A stretch of DNA of 64,000 nt from DASTFP01 sp963816855 (GCA_963816855.1 CAWFMA010000003.1:248001-312000); one strand, 5' to 3'. Shown: positions 1 to 10,900, counted from the stretch's first letter. The notes: generated from the sequence alone by a model not told the origin. Numbers and translations: made by a program.

Positions 1-195
1 TTCTGAAGATCCAGTCTGCTCAGTCCCGGCATTCGGATGTCGAGCACAGGACACGCGGGGACGGTCGGCGCATCCTGGTTGAGAAACTAAATGCCGTCAC
101 ATTTAACCCGCCGGACCGAACAGGGCCATCGCGGGATTCCCGTACCGACTGTTCATCGTCCACAACGACGACAAAAGCGTCGGTATCGGTTTAGT
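1..195 (-). pseudogene. FixJ-type receiver domain remnant, runs off the left edge
   Basis: On the minus strand one frame reads VVVVDDEQSVRES, the acidic-pocket start of a FixJ-like receiver. A second frame reads PVLDIRMPGLSRLDLQ, the segment around the phosphoacceptor Asp. The two halves need a frame change of one base and part of the domain between them is missing. The element is therefore a broken response regulator N-terminus. The rest lies outside the window. It belongs to the same cluster of receiver genes as the remnant near 1.5 kb and the intact receiver at 1.6-2.0 kb. Confidence 0.6.
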
Positions 196-278
196 CCACG
201 ATTTCAAGGCGTGACGGCGTCACCCGATGGAAGAGTCAATTGAGCGTCGCGCGGGGCCACTCATTTCCCAATTTGCCT

Positions 279-376
279 TCAAGGCATTCCGAAGAGGCGA
301 ACTGCCTGATATTTCCCTTTGAGCTGATGCTCGCCCAGATCATTCAGAGCGATTCCTGGGCCTGGCAACCCGATTA
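279..376 (-). pseudogene. C-terminal scrap of a class III nucleotide-cyclase-like protein
   Basis: The minus strand encodes ALNDLGEHQLKGKYQAVRLF followed by a stop. The DLGEHQLKG...VRLF pattern is typical of the end of class III adenylate/guanylate cyclase catalytic domains. Only about 30 residues are present. The scrap directly abuts the left target duplication of the IS element, so the IS landed in already mixed debris. The family call rests on this single motif. Confidence 0.4.
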
Positions 377-384
377 AGAAATCA

Positions 385-1380
385 TAGGGCTATTCACTTT
401 ACTCAACCTCCCCCAAGATATAGCGGTTTGGAGTGGCCGAGGATTACCCGCGCACATTGGTGGAACTGGAGCGGCGCTTTTGCGATGATGCCGCGTGTCG
501 GCAATATCTTTTCGCGTTGCGCTGGCCGGCAGGCTTTCGTTGCCCTCGATGCCAGCGGGAAAATGCTTGGCCGATTTCGCGCAGACTTTGGCTTTGCACA
601 GGCTGTCGGACGCAAGTGTCGGTGCTCGCGGGAACCGTGTTTCAAGACACTCATCTTCCCCTGACGGTATGGTTTCGAGCGATGTGGCACATGACCAGCC
701 AGAAGAAGGGAATGAGCGCGCTTGGCCTCCAACGGGTTCTTGGACTGGGCAGCTACAAGACGGCGTGGCTGATGCTCCACAAGCTGCGCCAGGCGATGGT
801 GCGCCCCGGCCGGGAGCGTTTGCGAGGCGTGGTGGAGGTAGATGAAACCTACTGGGGGGCAACCGAATCTGGGGGAGCAACCGGCCGCCTGATCGACAGC
901 AAGGTGCTGATCGTCGTCGCAGCCGAGCAGGACGGCAAAGGCATCGGTCGCATCCGCATGGCACGAATCCCCGATTTCGACCGGGCAACGCTTCATGGCT
1001 TCATCCGATCGTCTGTGGAACCCGGGAGTACGGTTCGCACTGACGGGCTCAACTCCTACCGTGAGATAGAAGGATACGTCCATAACAGGAAAGTCCAACG
1101 CCGTCTCCAGCACGGGGAGCATATGCTTCCAAGAGTCCACCGAGCGGTTTCCCTGCTCAAGCGGTGGATGCTCGGAACACACCAAGGAGCCGTCCGGCAC
1201 CAGCACCTCGAGGATTACCTCAACGAATTCGTCTTCCGCTTCAACCGGCGCAAGTCGGCGTCGCGAGGAAAGCTCTTCTACCGGATCGCACAGCAGGCCG
1301 CCCAGATCGCTCCGACTACCTACGAGAAACTGGTCCGGCCACAAGATCTTGCGCATGGTTGAGTCAAGTAAATAGCCCTA
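385..1380 (+). mobile_element. Complete IS1595-family insertion sequence
   Basis: The ends are inverted repeats: the left end starts TAGGGCTATTCACTTTACTC and the right end, read on the other strand, starts TAGGGCTATTTACTTGACTC. The element is flanked by the 8-bp direct repeat AGAAATCA (377-384 and 1381-1388), the target duplication length known for IS1595. If the outermost T/A is assigned to the flank the duplication reads as 10 bp. It carries one transposase gene. Intact ends, intact gene and perfect duplications point to a recent insertion. Confidence 0.9.
433..1362 (+). CDS. IS1595-family transposase (ISXO2-like DDE)
   Basis: A 309-residue transposase with a GTG start. An N-terminal zinc ribbon is formed by C37-x2-C40 and C55-x2-C58. 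The DDE catalytic core shows VEVDETYWG (Asp137) and VRTDG (Asp204), and the C-terminus holds the LKRWMLGTHQG and NEFVFRFNRRKS segments typical of the ISXO2-like domain. It fills the IS almost completely and has no frameshift. It catalyses cut and join of the inverted repeat ends of its own element. The long minus-strand frame opposite is a shadow. Confidence 0.92.
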   Translation: MAEDYPRTLVELERRFCDDAACRQYLFALRWPAGFRCPRCQRENAWPISRRLWLCTGCRTQVSVLAGTVFQDTHLPLTVWFRAMWHMTSQKKGMSALGLQRVLGLGSYKTAWLMLHKLRQAMVRPGRERLRGVVEVDETYWGATESGGATGRLIDSKVLIVVAAEQDGKGIGRIRMARIPDFDRATLHGFIRSSVEPGSTVRTDGLNSYREIEGYVHNRKVQRRLQHGEHMLPRVHRAVSLLKRWMLGTHQGAVRHQHLEDYLNEFVFRFNRRKSASRGKLFYRIAQQAAQIAPTTYEKLVRPQDLAHG

Positions 1381-1388
1381 AGAAATCA

Positions 1389-1541
1389 TGGGATAAGGCA
1401 AGCCACAACGCGATTCATAAATCGGTCTGCGGTGGCGAACAGTTCCACTTCGAACCCTTCCGCCCGTAGAAGAGCTTCCACCGCTTCCCGGACACCGGCA
1501 TCATCGTCAACTACACAAACAGGCGGATCAGTCGTTTTCAT
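1389..1541 (-). pseudogene. Truncated receiver domain cut off beside the IS1595 element
   Basis: From an ATG at 1541 the minus strand reads MKTTDPPVCVVDDDAGVREA and then a receiver alpha-1/beta-2 segment, before hitting a stop (LIP*) next to the right target duplication. It is the N-terminal third of a FixJ-type receiver with its acidic pocket VVDDD. The rest of the domain is gone: rejoining the sequence across the IS leads into the cyclase-like scrap, not into the remaining receiver. So the gene was already damaged or rearranged before the IS arrived. Confidence 0.65.
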
Positions 1542-1605
1542 TGTTCAGTTGCTGTTTTTGTCGTCCATGGCGTCAATGAAATCTGACCGTCTGTTCGCCA
1601 GCCTC

Positions 1606-2007
1606 TCAGGTTTCTCGATCCTGATTCATGGCCGGCCCACGATGGTTTAAAGCCGTCTCTACCGCGGCCAGAAGAGCCTCTTCGCTAAACGGCTTGAGAA
1701 AAAAATCCACCGCGCCATCGGCTATCATCCGGGCGCGCATCGCCTCATCCGCATGGGCCGTGATGAAAATGATCGGGATCGAATGGGAAGTCGCGATCAA
1801 ACCGCGTTGGAGTTCCGGACCGCTCATGCCTCCTAGCCTGACATCAAGGATCAAGCAATGCGTTTCCTGAAGCTGATCGGAACTAAGGAAATCCTCAGCT
1901 GCCTCAAACGTCTTGACTTGGAAACCCACCGATTTCAGCAGACTCTCCAACGATTCCCGGACGGACTCGTCGTCGTCAACTACCGAAATTAAGGGAACGC
2001 TGTTCAT
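1606..2007 (-). CDS. Single-domain response regulator, FixJ-type receiver
   Basis: A 133-residue receiver with no output domain. The acidic pocket is VVDDDES (Asp11-13), the phosphoacceptor Asp55 lies in LILDVRLGGMSG, the switch Thr83 in FITAHAD and the conserved Lys105 in FLKPF. The start ATG at 2007 has a GGAG about 8 nt upstream; the longer frame upstream adds unrelated residues. It is transcribed in the same direction as the giant sensor kinase whose gene ends at 2381, so it is the natural phosphorelay partner of that kinase. As a stand-alone receiver it probably passes phosphate on or acts by protein contact. Pairing with the kinase is inferred from position. Confidence 0.85.
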   Translation of the reverse strand: MNSVPLISVVDDDESVRESLESLLKSVGFQVKTFEAAEDFLSSDQLQETHCLILDVRLGGMSGPELQRGLIATSHSIPIIFITAHADEAMRARMIADGAVDFFLKPFSEEALLAAVETALNHRGPAMNQDRET

Positions 2008-2380
2008 GGAGAAACTCCATTGGAAACATCTCCGATAACCCAGCGAATTTCTATTATACGTTGGTATTATCCGTAGACGCCTGTCCATGACGACGGGCGT
2101 CCGACTCCCGCCAGTATTTCTCCAAGAGAAAACGGAAACAGGGCATCAACACGGCCCAAGAGCGTTTCCTTTCGCAGAATTCCATCGCGTGTTCGACGGC
2201 GGAGGGCTCCGCGCTTGGAACGTTGCCAGCGAAGAGGGCGGGCGAGTCTCCTCAGGCGACCGTTAGGCAGCTACGGGCGACGAGCCGCCTGATTGAGAAA
2301 AGCACATAGCGTTGGGAAATACTTGGCGGTGAGCTAACGGGGACAACCTGTGACAAATCGCATGAATACGCTGTAGGGTT

Positions 2381-5300
2381 TTACGCGTTTGCTGCCGGAA
2401 CCCAAAATTGGAAGGTTGCGCCGGGACCATCGTTCGATACAGCCGATAAGCGTCCGCCGTGATCTTGAACTATGGAACGGCTGATCGATAGGCCCAGGCC
2501 CAAACCGTCGAGTTTGGTAGTATGGAAAGCGTCAAAGATTCGCTCCCCGCTCTTTGGATCAACGCCGATTCCTGAGTCTTGCACTGCAACGCATACCGCA
2601 TCATTTCCTTCACTGCGTTGCGTTCTGATGACGAGCTCTCGCGGACGGTCCTCTACAGTGCTCATGGCTTCAATGCCGTTCAGCATCAAGTTCAACACCA
2701 CCTGCTGTAGTTGAACACGGTCGCCCATTACGGGAGGAAGGTTGGCGGCCAGTTCCGTCTGTAATATGACCCGATTTCTCCGCGTCTGGCTTTCCGCGAG
2801 GACGACAACCTCTCCAATAGTCTCGTTGACATCCAGTCGTTCCTTCGCTGCGTCAGTTTTCGTGTAGAGGGCTCGAATCCTCCGGGTCACGACGCCGGCT
2901 CGATTCCCATCACGGACGATGCGGCGAATCGCTTCGCGGGCCTCGGCGAGGTTGGGCGAACCCCCAGCCAGCCAGCGCAGGGAAGCATTCGCGTTGGTCA
3001 CGATGCCCGCGAGGGGCTGATTGACTTCGTGGGCGATGGACGCAACCATTTCTCCCATCGTCGTTAACCGGGTCACGCGAGCCAACTCGCTTTGTGCTTC
3101 GCGCAAAGAAGCCTCGCTTCGCCGCAGTTCGTCCTCCGCCCGCTTGCGTTCAATGTTTTCTAGTTCCAGATCGGCGTAGAGTTGCGCGTGCTCGAGCGAG
3201 ATCGCTGCTTGCGAGGCTAGCAGCTCCAGCACTGCGATTCGATCCGGCGTGAAGGCACCCGCAGTCAGATTGTTTTCCAGATAGAGTACGCCGACCAGTT
3301 TTGCCTGCGTTACGATGGGCAGGCAGAGAATCGATCTAGTTCGCCTCCGTCGCAGATATTCGTCCCTTGAAAACGTGTTTGCGACTAAAGCATCGTGGAG
3401 CACCACGCTTTCACGTGTGCGAATCACGTAGTGGAGAACGGATTCGGGGAGATCAGCGCGGGTCACTTCGGCATGGCGAAGAGCAACTTCGATCACGCCA
3501 CGGCCAGTCTTAGCTTCCGCCTCGATCCGGGGCTCATCGCTGCGAAGAGTGACCAGCGTACCGCGCTCCGCTCCCGCATGTTCGATCGCGATCCTCATCA
3601 AGGCCTCGATGAGCTTGTCGACGACGATCTCGCTAGACACGGCCTGCGAGGCCTTGACTACTGTCCCGACGTCGAGCTGCGCGACCGGCGTGCCGATCGT
3701 AGTGGCCGACGAGGAAGAAGTTCGGTCATCGTAGAGCGGCGGGTAAAATTGGTCAATCTGTCGCACCTTACCATGAGCACCCCAACGGAGATAGCAGTAG
3801 CGGGCGTTTCGCAAATAGGCGTGGGCGATCGTCTCGAAGCCGCGCGCGGAGTAGAACCGCGCAGCAGTTTCATGCGCGATGGCTTCATTCTGGACGAAGC
3901 CGTGTTCCCGCGCTGATTGAATAGCCTTTTCGTAGAGATTCTCTGCGTCCAGTTCCCGGTCTTCGATCCTCGCAATCTCGGCGGCGAGCAATGCCGCCAT
4001 GTTCCCGAAATTCTCGGGGCAATTCTCCGCCCACACAACGATCTGCTCGTGATTGGCGGCAAGTGCCTCGCGATATCGGACCTTCTCCTCGGTCGACGCA
4101 GGGTCGTACTGTGCTGCCCGGGCAAGTGCGCTATAGAAAATGTATTCAGCCCGCTCAAAATGTCCCGGCCCAGTCTGCAGTAGCGGCTCAGCCTTTGATG
4201 CCGCCTCGAGGGCGGACTTGTAGTCGCCCGTGTAGAAGCACGCTTGCAGCTTGCGGATCCAATACCAGCATCTGGCGAATGCCGAGTGCGGATTGGCCTT
4301 CAAGTTCTGCTCGAACCGGCTCTCATCAAACTCTGGATCGTTGAACGAGGACAAACTCGCGGTCAGGCCCTGGAGAGCCCGGATGAACCTGAGCTGTCCG
4401 ATGATTATGTCGACGATGTAACCGAACTTGGCCTTTCGTGCGAACTCGAGGCCGGTCTCGGCCTCGCGCTGCACGTCGGCTAGCGGATCTCCGACTGCGA
4501 GAAGAATCGTAACCAAACGGTCGCAGGCATAGACTGCATATTTGAGGTCGCCGGTCTCCTGCGCCGTGGTGAAGGAGTGTCGCAACAATTCGAGACTATT
4601 CCGCAAGTGCCGTGACCAAGGAGTAACAAAGTAACCGAAGCACTGGGAGACGCGGGTCCGGAAACGCTCCAGGCCGCGCTTCTCCACTAGATCTAGGCCG
4701 ACCTTGCCGAAGCGGAACGCGGCTTGGTAGTCGCCGAAACGCGGTCCCACAAACCAGCCGAGTTGGACGTAGGCGACGCATGACCCGTCGCTGTTGCCGC
4801 GCTCCAGGCTGAGGTTCACGATCCGAGCGACGACGAGGCACCGCAGGTTCTCGTCGATGAAATAGGCGGGCTCCTCGATCGCCGTGAGAACGTCCAGAGT
4901 TGCCCGGCAGGCTGGGTCGGTCATTGCGGGCAAGTCGACGAGCGCCTCGATTGGTCGGTTCCCGAGCTGTTGCCAAATCTGCTCATATTCCTGTCGCACC
5001 TCGTCGTTCGTTGGGTGTGGCGACCAGTCGACGCCTGCGCGCCGGAGGTATTCGAGGGCCGCCACAACGGCGCGGTCGTTCTGATCCAAGGCGGCGTAGA
5101 GTTCCGTTTGCAGGCGCGCGACGACGGCGCTGTCAGCCAGATCCTCGGCGCGGCGCGACAGCATCGACAGCCGTTCTTCGGCCGCTGCGAAATCGCCGGT
5201 CAAAAACTCGCACTCGGCCCGTTGGAGCTCCAGCGCGAAGGTGAGTGAGTACCGCCGCTCCCAACTCTCCTCTGCCAGCAGCGCGCTACCAGCGACAAAG

Positions 5301-7552
5301 TACGTCAGGGCCGAGGCATAGGCGGTCGAAGTCTTGGCCCGCTTACCAGCAACGAGATTGAGTTCGGCGACCCGCTCTCGCTCCTCTAATGAATCGATCA
5401 ACATGGTACCGCGATCGAGTTGATTGACGATCTCGAAGATATTCTCCTTCGTCTCCTCTGGCGCCGTCCGTGATACGAACAATCTACCGATCCTGAGATG
5501 CACCGCCGCCCGCTCGCTTTCAGGGATGAGTGCGTAGGCCGCTTCCTGGACGCGGCCGTGGACGAACGTGTAAACGCTATCCAGTCGAAAGACGAGTCCC
5601 GCGCGAACGGCCTCCCAGAGAGCCGCGTGGATCTGCTCCTCCGATGCCCCTTGAACCAGAGCCAGCGTGGCACTCTCGGCCACGTTCCCCAAACAGGCTA
5701 GCTGGCCTAACGCTTCCTGCGTCGTGTGAGACAAACGGCTCAGCTTCCCGGCCATGAGATCCACCACATTGGCAGTGAAGCCCTTGGCCCGGATCCGGGC
5801 TAGGTCCCAGCTCCAAGCCGCTGCGCCTGAGTCGAACATGAGCAGCCTTTCCTCGGCTAGTGCGGTCAGGAACTGGATTGCGAAGAACGGATTGCCCCCG
5901 GTCTTCTCGTGCACCAGTTCTGCCAGCGGTCGAGCGGAAGCCTGCTCGCAATGCAGGGAATCGGCCACTAACCGACCCACATCGTCCAGACCAAGAGACA
6001 CAAGCGTGATTTCCTGCATGTTCGCTCCTGCCTTACGGATCACATCAAGGGTTCGCATCAGCGGATGCGAGGGACCCACCTCGTTGTCCGCGTAGGCACC
6101 GACCAGTAGAAGGTGCCGAACCTCCCCCTCGGTGATGAAATGCTCGAGCAGTTCAAGAGTTGCCGCGTCCAACCACTGCAGATCGTCGAGGAACAAAGCA
6201 AGCGGATGCTCGGGCCGGGCGAATACGTCGACAAACCGCCGAAACACCAACTGGAAGCGGTTCTGCGCGTCCAGCGGCGCAAGCTCGGGAACGGGCGGGT
6301 TCTTGCCGATGACAAACTCAAGCTCAGGAATCAGGTTGACAATGAGCTGACCGTTTGGACCGACGGCCTCCCGCAGCGCGTTCTGCCAATGGCTCACTTC
6401 AGCATCACTATCAACCAGAATCTGATCGATGAGGGTTTGGAAGGCCTGCGCGAGTGTCGCATACGGGATGTCCCGTCTGTGCTGGTCGAATTTGCATGAC
6501 GCGAAGAGACCGTATCGCGGAATGAGATGCCTGTACAACTCATTAAGAACTGAGGACTTTCCGACGCCGGAATAGCCGGACATGAACACAAACTCTGGGG
6601 TACCAGCTGCGACCCGATCAAAGGCAGCGAGCAGTGCACGAATTTCCCGCTCTCGCCCGTACAACTTCTCCGGGATTAGCAATCGGTCCGACATGTCGTG
6701 CATGCCCAACGGAAGCCGAGCGATCCGTCCGAGGGACTCCAGGGCCGCGAGGCAGCTCCGTAGATCGGCCTCAACTCCCGCGGCGGTCTGATAACGTTCC
6801 TCAGGTGTCTTTGCGAGAAGTTTCATGACAATCGCCGAGATCGACTCTGGCAGTCCCTTCACTCGTTCACTTGGGAGCATCGGCTGCCTCGCGATGTGGC
6901 AATGCACCCACTCCATCGGGTCGGTAGCCGTGAAGGGGAGCACTCCTGTGAGCATTTCGTAAAGGGTGACACCGTAGGCATAAAGGTCGCTTCGCGAATC
7001 AATCGACCGATTCATGCGGCCGGTCTGTTCCGGCGCCATGTAGGCCAGTGTCCCCGCAATCTCCGCAGGCGGTTCAGGCAGCTGGCGCTCGCGCGGAAGA
7101 GGGGAAGCAATGCCGAAACCCGTTAGCCAGGCCTGACCAGTTGTTGATTCGGCGAGGATGTTGCCCGGCTTGACGTTCCTGTGGATAATGCCGCGGGCAT
7201 GCACGTTCTTGAGAGCGACTGCAATGCCAATGGCTATACGAAGGAATTGCGACGGCTCCATAGGCTGTCCGAGGACTCGTTCCAGAGGATCGCCGCCTGG
7301 ATCCTCCATCAGAAGCGCTGGCCGCCCTTCGTGATGCACCAGTTCCAGGGGTCGAGCCGCCCAGGCGGGATCCAGCTGCCCGGCAAGCGAATAGGCGTGC
7401 TCAAGTCGTGCAATCGTGCGCGGCACCGGTTGCTCCAAAGCGGGTGCCAGTACAAGCACCTGTGCCAGATCCGTTCGCCGTTTACCTCGGAACAGGACGA
7501 ATTCTCCGTCCCCACACAGTCTCTCGAGAATGAAGCTTGTAAGCTCGGTCAT
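2381..7552 (-). CDS. Trifunctional (pseudo)kinase / AAA ATPase / sensor histidine kinase
   Basis: A 1723-residue signalling protein of the Ser/Thr kinase - ATPase - histidine kinase fusion family. The kinase-like domain covers about 1-280, but the catalytic loop reads HRNVKPGN (residues 124-131, Asp replaced by Asn), the DFG motif reads GFG (145-147) and no VAIK lysine is visible, so it is probably a pseudokinase. The AAA domain has Walker A GYSGVGKSS (326-334) and Walker B LALFLDDLQWLD (451-462). A long helical, TPR-like region follows (about 600-1290), then a GAF domain (about 1310-1460), a coiled coil, the HisKA H-box SIAHEVNQPLAG (His1508), the N-box at about 1625 and the G1 motif DSGIG at about 1659. 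No membrane segment is seen, so it is likely a cytosolic sensor. It is followed on the same strand by a lone receiver. The GFG change is, from memory, common in this family; the Asn at HRD is less so. Confidence 0.92.
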   Translation of the reverse strand: MTELTSFILERLCGDGEFVLFRGKRRTDLAQVLVLAPALEQPVPRTIARLEHAYSLAGQLDPAWAARPLELVHHEGRPALLMEDPGGDPLERVLGQPMEPSQFLRIAIGIAVALKNVHARGIIHRNVKPGNILAESTTGQAWLTGFGIASPLPRERQLPEPPAEIAGTLAYMAPEQTGRMNRSIDSRSDLYAYGVTLYEMLTGVLPFTATDPMEWVHCHIARQPMLPSERVKGLPESISAIVMKLLAKTPEERYQTAAGVEADLRSCLAALESLGRIARLPLGMHDMSDRLLIPEKLYGREREIRALLAAFDRVAAGTPEFVFMSGYSGVGKSSVLNELYRHLIPRYGLFASCKFDQHRRDIPYATLAQAFQTLIDQILVDSDAEVSHWQNALREAVGPNGQLIVNLIPELEFVIGKNPPVPELAPLDAQNRFQLVFRRFVDVFARPEHPLALFLDDLQWLDAATLELLEHFITEGEVRHLLLVGAYADNEVGPSHPLMRTLDVIRKAGANMQEITLVSLGLDDVGRLVADSLHCEQASARPLAELVHEKTGGNPFFAIQFLTALAEERLLMFDSGAAAWSWDLARIRAKGFTANVVDLMAGKLSRLSHTTQEALGQLACLGNVAESATLALVQGASEEQIHAALWEAVRAGLVFRLDSVYTFVHGRVQEAAYALIPESERAAVHLRIGRLFVSRTAPEETKENIFEIVNQLDRGTMLIDSLEERERVAELNLVAGKRAKTSTAYASALTYFVAGSALLAEESWERRYSLTFALELQRAECEFLTGDFAAAEERLSMLSRRAEDLADSAVVARLQTELYAALDQNDRAVVAALEYLRRAGVDWSPHPTNDEVRQEYEQIWQQLGNRPIEALVDLPAMTDPACRATLDVLTAIEEPAYFIDENLRCLVVARIVNLSLERGNSDGSCVAYVQLGWFVGPRFGDYQAAFRFGKVGLDLVEKRGLERFRTRVSQCFGYFVTPWSRHLRNSLELLRHSFTTAQETGDLKYAVYACDRLVTILLAVGDPLADVQREAETGLEFARKAKFGYIVDIIIGQLRFIRALQGLTASLSSFNDPEFDESRFEQNLKANPHSAFARCWYWIRKLQACFYTGDYKSALEAASKAEPLLQTGPGHFERAEYIFYSALARAAQYDPASTEEKVRYREALAANHEQIVVWAENCPENFGNMAALLAAEIARIEDRELDAENLYEKAIQSAREHGFVQNEAIAHETAARFYSARGFETIAHAYLRNARYCYLRWGAHGKVRQIDQFYPPLYDDRTSSSSATTIGTPVAQLDVGTVVKASQAVSSEIVVDKLIEALMRIAIEHAGAERGTLVTLRSDEPRIEAEAKTGRGVIEVALRHAEVTRADLPESVLHYVIRTRESVVLHDALVANTFSRDEYLRRRRTRSILCLPIVTQAKLVGVLYLENNLTAGAFTPDRIAVLELLASQAAISLEHAQLYADLELENIERKRAEDELRRSEASLREAQSELARVTRLTTMGEMVASIAHEVNQPLAGIVTNANASLRWLAGGSPNLAEAREAIRRIVRDGNRAGVVTRRIRALYTKTDAAKERLDVNETIGEVVVLAESQTRRNRVILQTELAANLPPVMGDRVQLQQVVLNLMLNGIEAMSTVEDRPRELVIRTQRSEGNDAVCVAVQDSGIGVDPKSGERIFDAFHTTKLDGLGLGLSISRSIVQDHGGRLSAVSNDGPGATFQFWVPAANA

Positions 7553-7951
7553 AGCGAGAACTCAAGCGAATCCAGATTATCCATCGTGCAACCGTTGTTT
7601 CCCACGCGACGTGAAAATACACTATCTGCCAAGCTAGGCTCTCTAAATTCCCGTGCTCAAAACGAGCGCTTTGGGACTTCACGGCGGTCTTAGTCGTCGG
7701 CCTGCCTTGACGACAAAAGTCAGAAGTGATTTAGTACGGGATTCTCTTGGTAGACCGCGCAAGCTGTCGAACATTTATGTCGAAGGCTGAAATTTCATCG
7801 CGGCGCATGACATCCTTGGTCCTGAGATACGGCATGGCGGTCGTCTCCGTTTCCATGAACGTGGGATTTTCTGGGCATTTATCAATGAGCCGCCACCGGG
7901 GAGCGTAAAGAAGATAGGCAGAATAATTTCAGAACGGAATAGAGAGCAACT
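7553..7951. other. Intergenic region between two divergent sensor kinase genes
   Basis: The two giant kinase genes are divergent across this gap, so both promoters should lie here. I see no convincing coding frame and no clear dyad operator. Confidence 0.5.
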
Positions 7952-10900
7952 ATGAAGTCTGCGTTGCGTGTTCTACATCTTGAAGACAACGCCAGCGATG
8001 CGGAGCTTATTCAGGCAGTGCTCGAGGGCGAGGGTGCAATCTGTGATGTAACACGCGTTGAGACTGAAGCGGATTTTGTCGCTTCACTTGAGGACGGAGG
8101 CTTTGACCTAATCCTTGCAGATTATACGCTCCCTTCATTCGACGGCCTTTCTGCCTTGCAACTCGCCTTGCAGAAATCTCCGGATGTCCCATTCATTTTT
8201 GTTACTGGGACGCTCGGCGAAGAAGTAGCGGTCGAAGCGCTTAAAATCGGTGCGACGGACTATCTCCTAAAGGAGCGATTATCGAGGGTTGGGCCCTCAG
8301 TGTATCGAGCATTGCGTGAAGCGAAGGAGAGAGCCGAGGCCAAGCGTGCCGAGGCTTTGCTGGCAGGAGAGAAACGGCTTCTCGAGATGATCGCGACCGG
8401 CGCTGCGCTCAAGGAGATCCTGAATGTCTTGTGTCTGATTATCGAGGAGCAGCGCAGCGGCACGCTCGCTTCTGTCTTGTTGCTTCGGCCCGATAGTCTT
8501 CATTTGGATTCCGTGGCGGGGCCGAGTCTTCCCGAAGGATGGGCGCAACAGATTGAAAAACTGCCAATTGGACCGTGTGCCGGCTCTTGCGGGACGGCGG
8601 CATATCGGCGATCACCGGTCATAGTCTCCGACATTGCGACCGATCCACTTTGGGCAGTCCCGGACCATCGTACTTCAGCATTAGGGCATGGGCTTCGAGC
8701 CTCTTGGTCGAATCCGGTACTCTTCTTCAGAAGGAAAGGTCCTGGGAACCTTCTGCATGTACTATCGCGAAACGCGAAGTCCGAACTCGCATGACCTCGA
8801 GCTCATCGACTTAGCGACGAACCTTGCACGAGTGGCGATTGAACGCAAGCGGGCAGAAGAGGAGCGCCAGGGCCATCTCTGGTTCCTGGAGACCATGGAT
8901 CAGGTTAACCGCGCCATCCAGCGGACGAACGATCTCGAGCAGATGATGAGCGATGTGCTTGATGCAGTGCTTTCGATCTTTAACTGCGACCGAGCGTGGC
9001 TGGTCTATCCCTGTGATCCGGAGGCTCGCTCGTGGAGTGTGACGATGGAGCATGCTCGGCCGGAATTCCCTGGCCTCTTCGTCCTGGGGCTTGATTTACC
9101 CGTGGACTCTGCCATCGCCAAAGTGTTCCAAACCGTCAGGGGCTCCAGCGGTCCTGTGAGATTCGGTCCGGGATCGGAACATCCCCTTCCGGAAGAGGCG
9201 GCGAAGCGTTTTAGCATACAGTCGCAAATCGCACTGGCCATCCGTCCCAAGGTCGACATGCCCTACATGCTAGGGCTGCACCAATGCTCGTACCCGCGAG
9301 TCTGGACGCCTCAGGAAGAGCGGCTTTTCCAGGAGATCGGCCGACGGCTGGAAGATGGCCTGACCAGCCTGTTAATGTTTCGCAATTTGCGCGAAAGCGA
9401 GCGCAAATTGGAGGAGGCTCAGCGCCTCACGCACGTCGGTCACTGGGAACGCGACCCCGATACGGATTTTATCACCTGGTCGGACGAAACCTATCGCATC
9501 TTTGGGCTGCAGCCGCAGGAACGGACCCTAAACCTTACCGGACTGGCGGAAATGATCCATCCGGAAGATTTGCAGATCATGATCAAGGCCGTGGCGGAGG
9601 CGCTTCGGGATGGCCGGCGCTACGATGTGGAGTATCGAGTGGTCCGGCCCAATGGGACGGTCCGACTCGTCCAGAGTCAGGGCGATGTTCTGAGGGACGA
9701 GTCCGGGCGGCCCCGCCGCATGTTCGGCACTGTGCAAGACATCACCGAGCGCAAACGGGCCGAGCAACGCCTGAGGACGCAACACACGGTCACCCAGATG
9801 CTAGCAGAGGCGGCTACTCTCGAAGAAGTCATTCCGAAAATACTTCAGGCGGTGTGCGAGTTCCTGCTATGGGACCTCGCGGCGTTGTGGCGCTTAGACC
9901 GCGAGGCGGGCGTCCTACGCTGTGTCGAGGTTTGGCATAAAGAATCCGTAGAGGTTTCAAATTTTGAAGCTGTCAGCCGTGAGCGCACTTTCACGCCTGG
10001 GACAGGGCTTCCGGGTCGAGTCTGGTCCAGCCGTGAACCCGCGTACATTTCTGATGTCGTTCACGATGCTAGTTTTCTGCGCGCGTCTATCGCTGCGCGC
10101 GAGGGACTGCACGCAGCATTCGGTTTCCCGATTCTGCTCGGCGGAGATGTAATGGGAGTCATGGAGTTCTTCAGCCGTGAGGTCCGGCAGCCCGAACAGG
10201 AACTGCTCAACATGATGGCTAGTCTAGGAAGCCAGATAGGCCAGTTCATCGAGCGCAAACGAGCCGAAGACGCACTGCATCATGCGCAGACGGAACTGGC
10301 CCACGTTACGCGGGTGGCGACTCTGGGAGAGATGACCGCCTCTATCGCCCATGAAATCAATCAGCCGCTCACTGCGGTCGTTACCAACGGCACTGCGGGT
10401 CTGCGTTGGTTGGCAGCGCCAACACCCAATCTCGATGAGGTGCGCTCTGCTCTGGAACGTATTATCAGAGATGGGAAACGGGCAGGCGACGTGATCGCGC
10501 GGATTCGCGCGCTGGTCAAAAAATCGACTCTGACCAAAGCGCAACTTAACTTGAGCGAAATGATTCACGAGGTGCTCGCTATCACAAATCCTGAAGCTCG
10601 CCAGCACAGGATTTGGGCCCGGACCGAACTGGCCCCTGACCTGCCCCCGGTACTGGGTGATCGTGTCCAGTTGCAGCAGGTGATCTTAAACCTGGTGATG
10701 AATGGCATCGAAGCCATGAAGACGGTCTTGGATCGCCCACGGGAGCTGCTAATCAGGTCCGGGCGGCATGGACCCGGGAAAGTGCTCGTCGCCGTAAAAG
10801 ACTCCGGCATCGGTCTTGACGCGCTTCGTACGGAGCGGCTCTTCGAGGCCTTCTATACGACCAAGCGGGAAGGGCTGGGGATGGGGTTATCCATCAGTCG

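Noticed and set aside
403..1356. Long open frame opposite the IS1595 transposase
   Set aside because: It is fully antisense to a clear transposase and shows no protein-like motifs.
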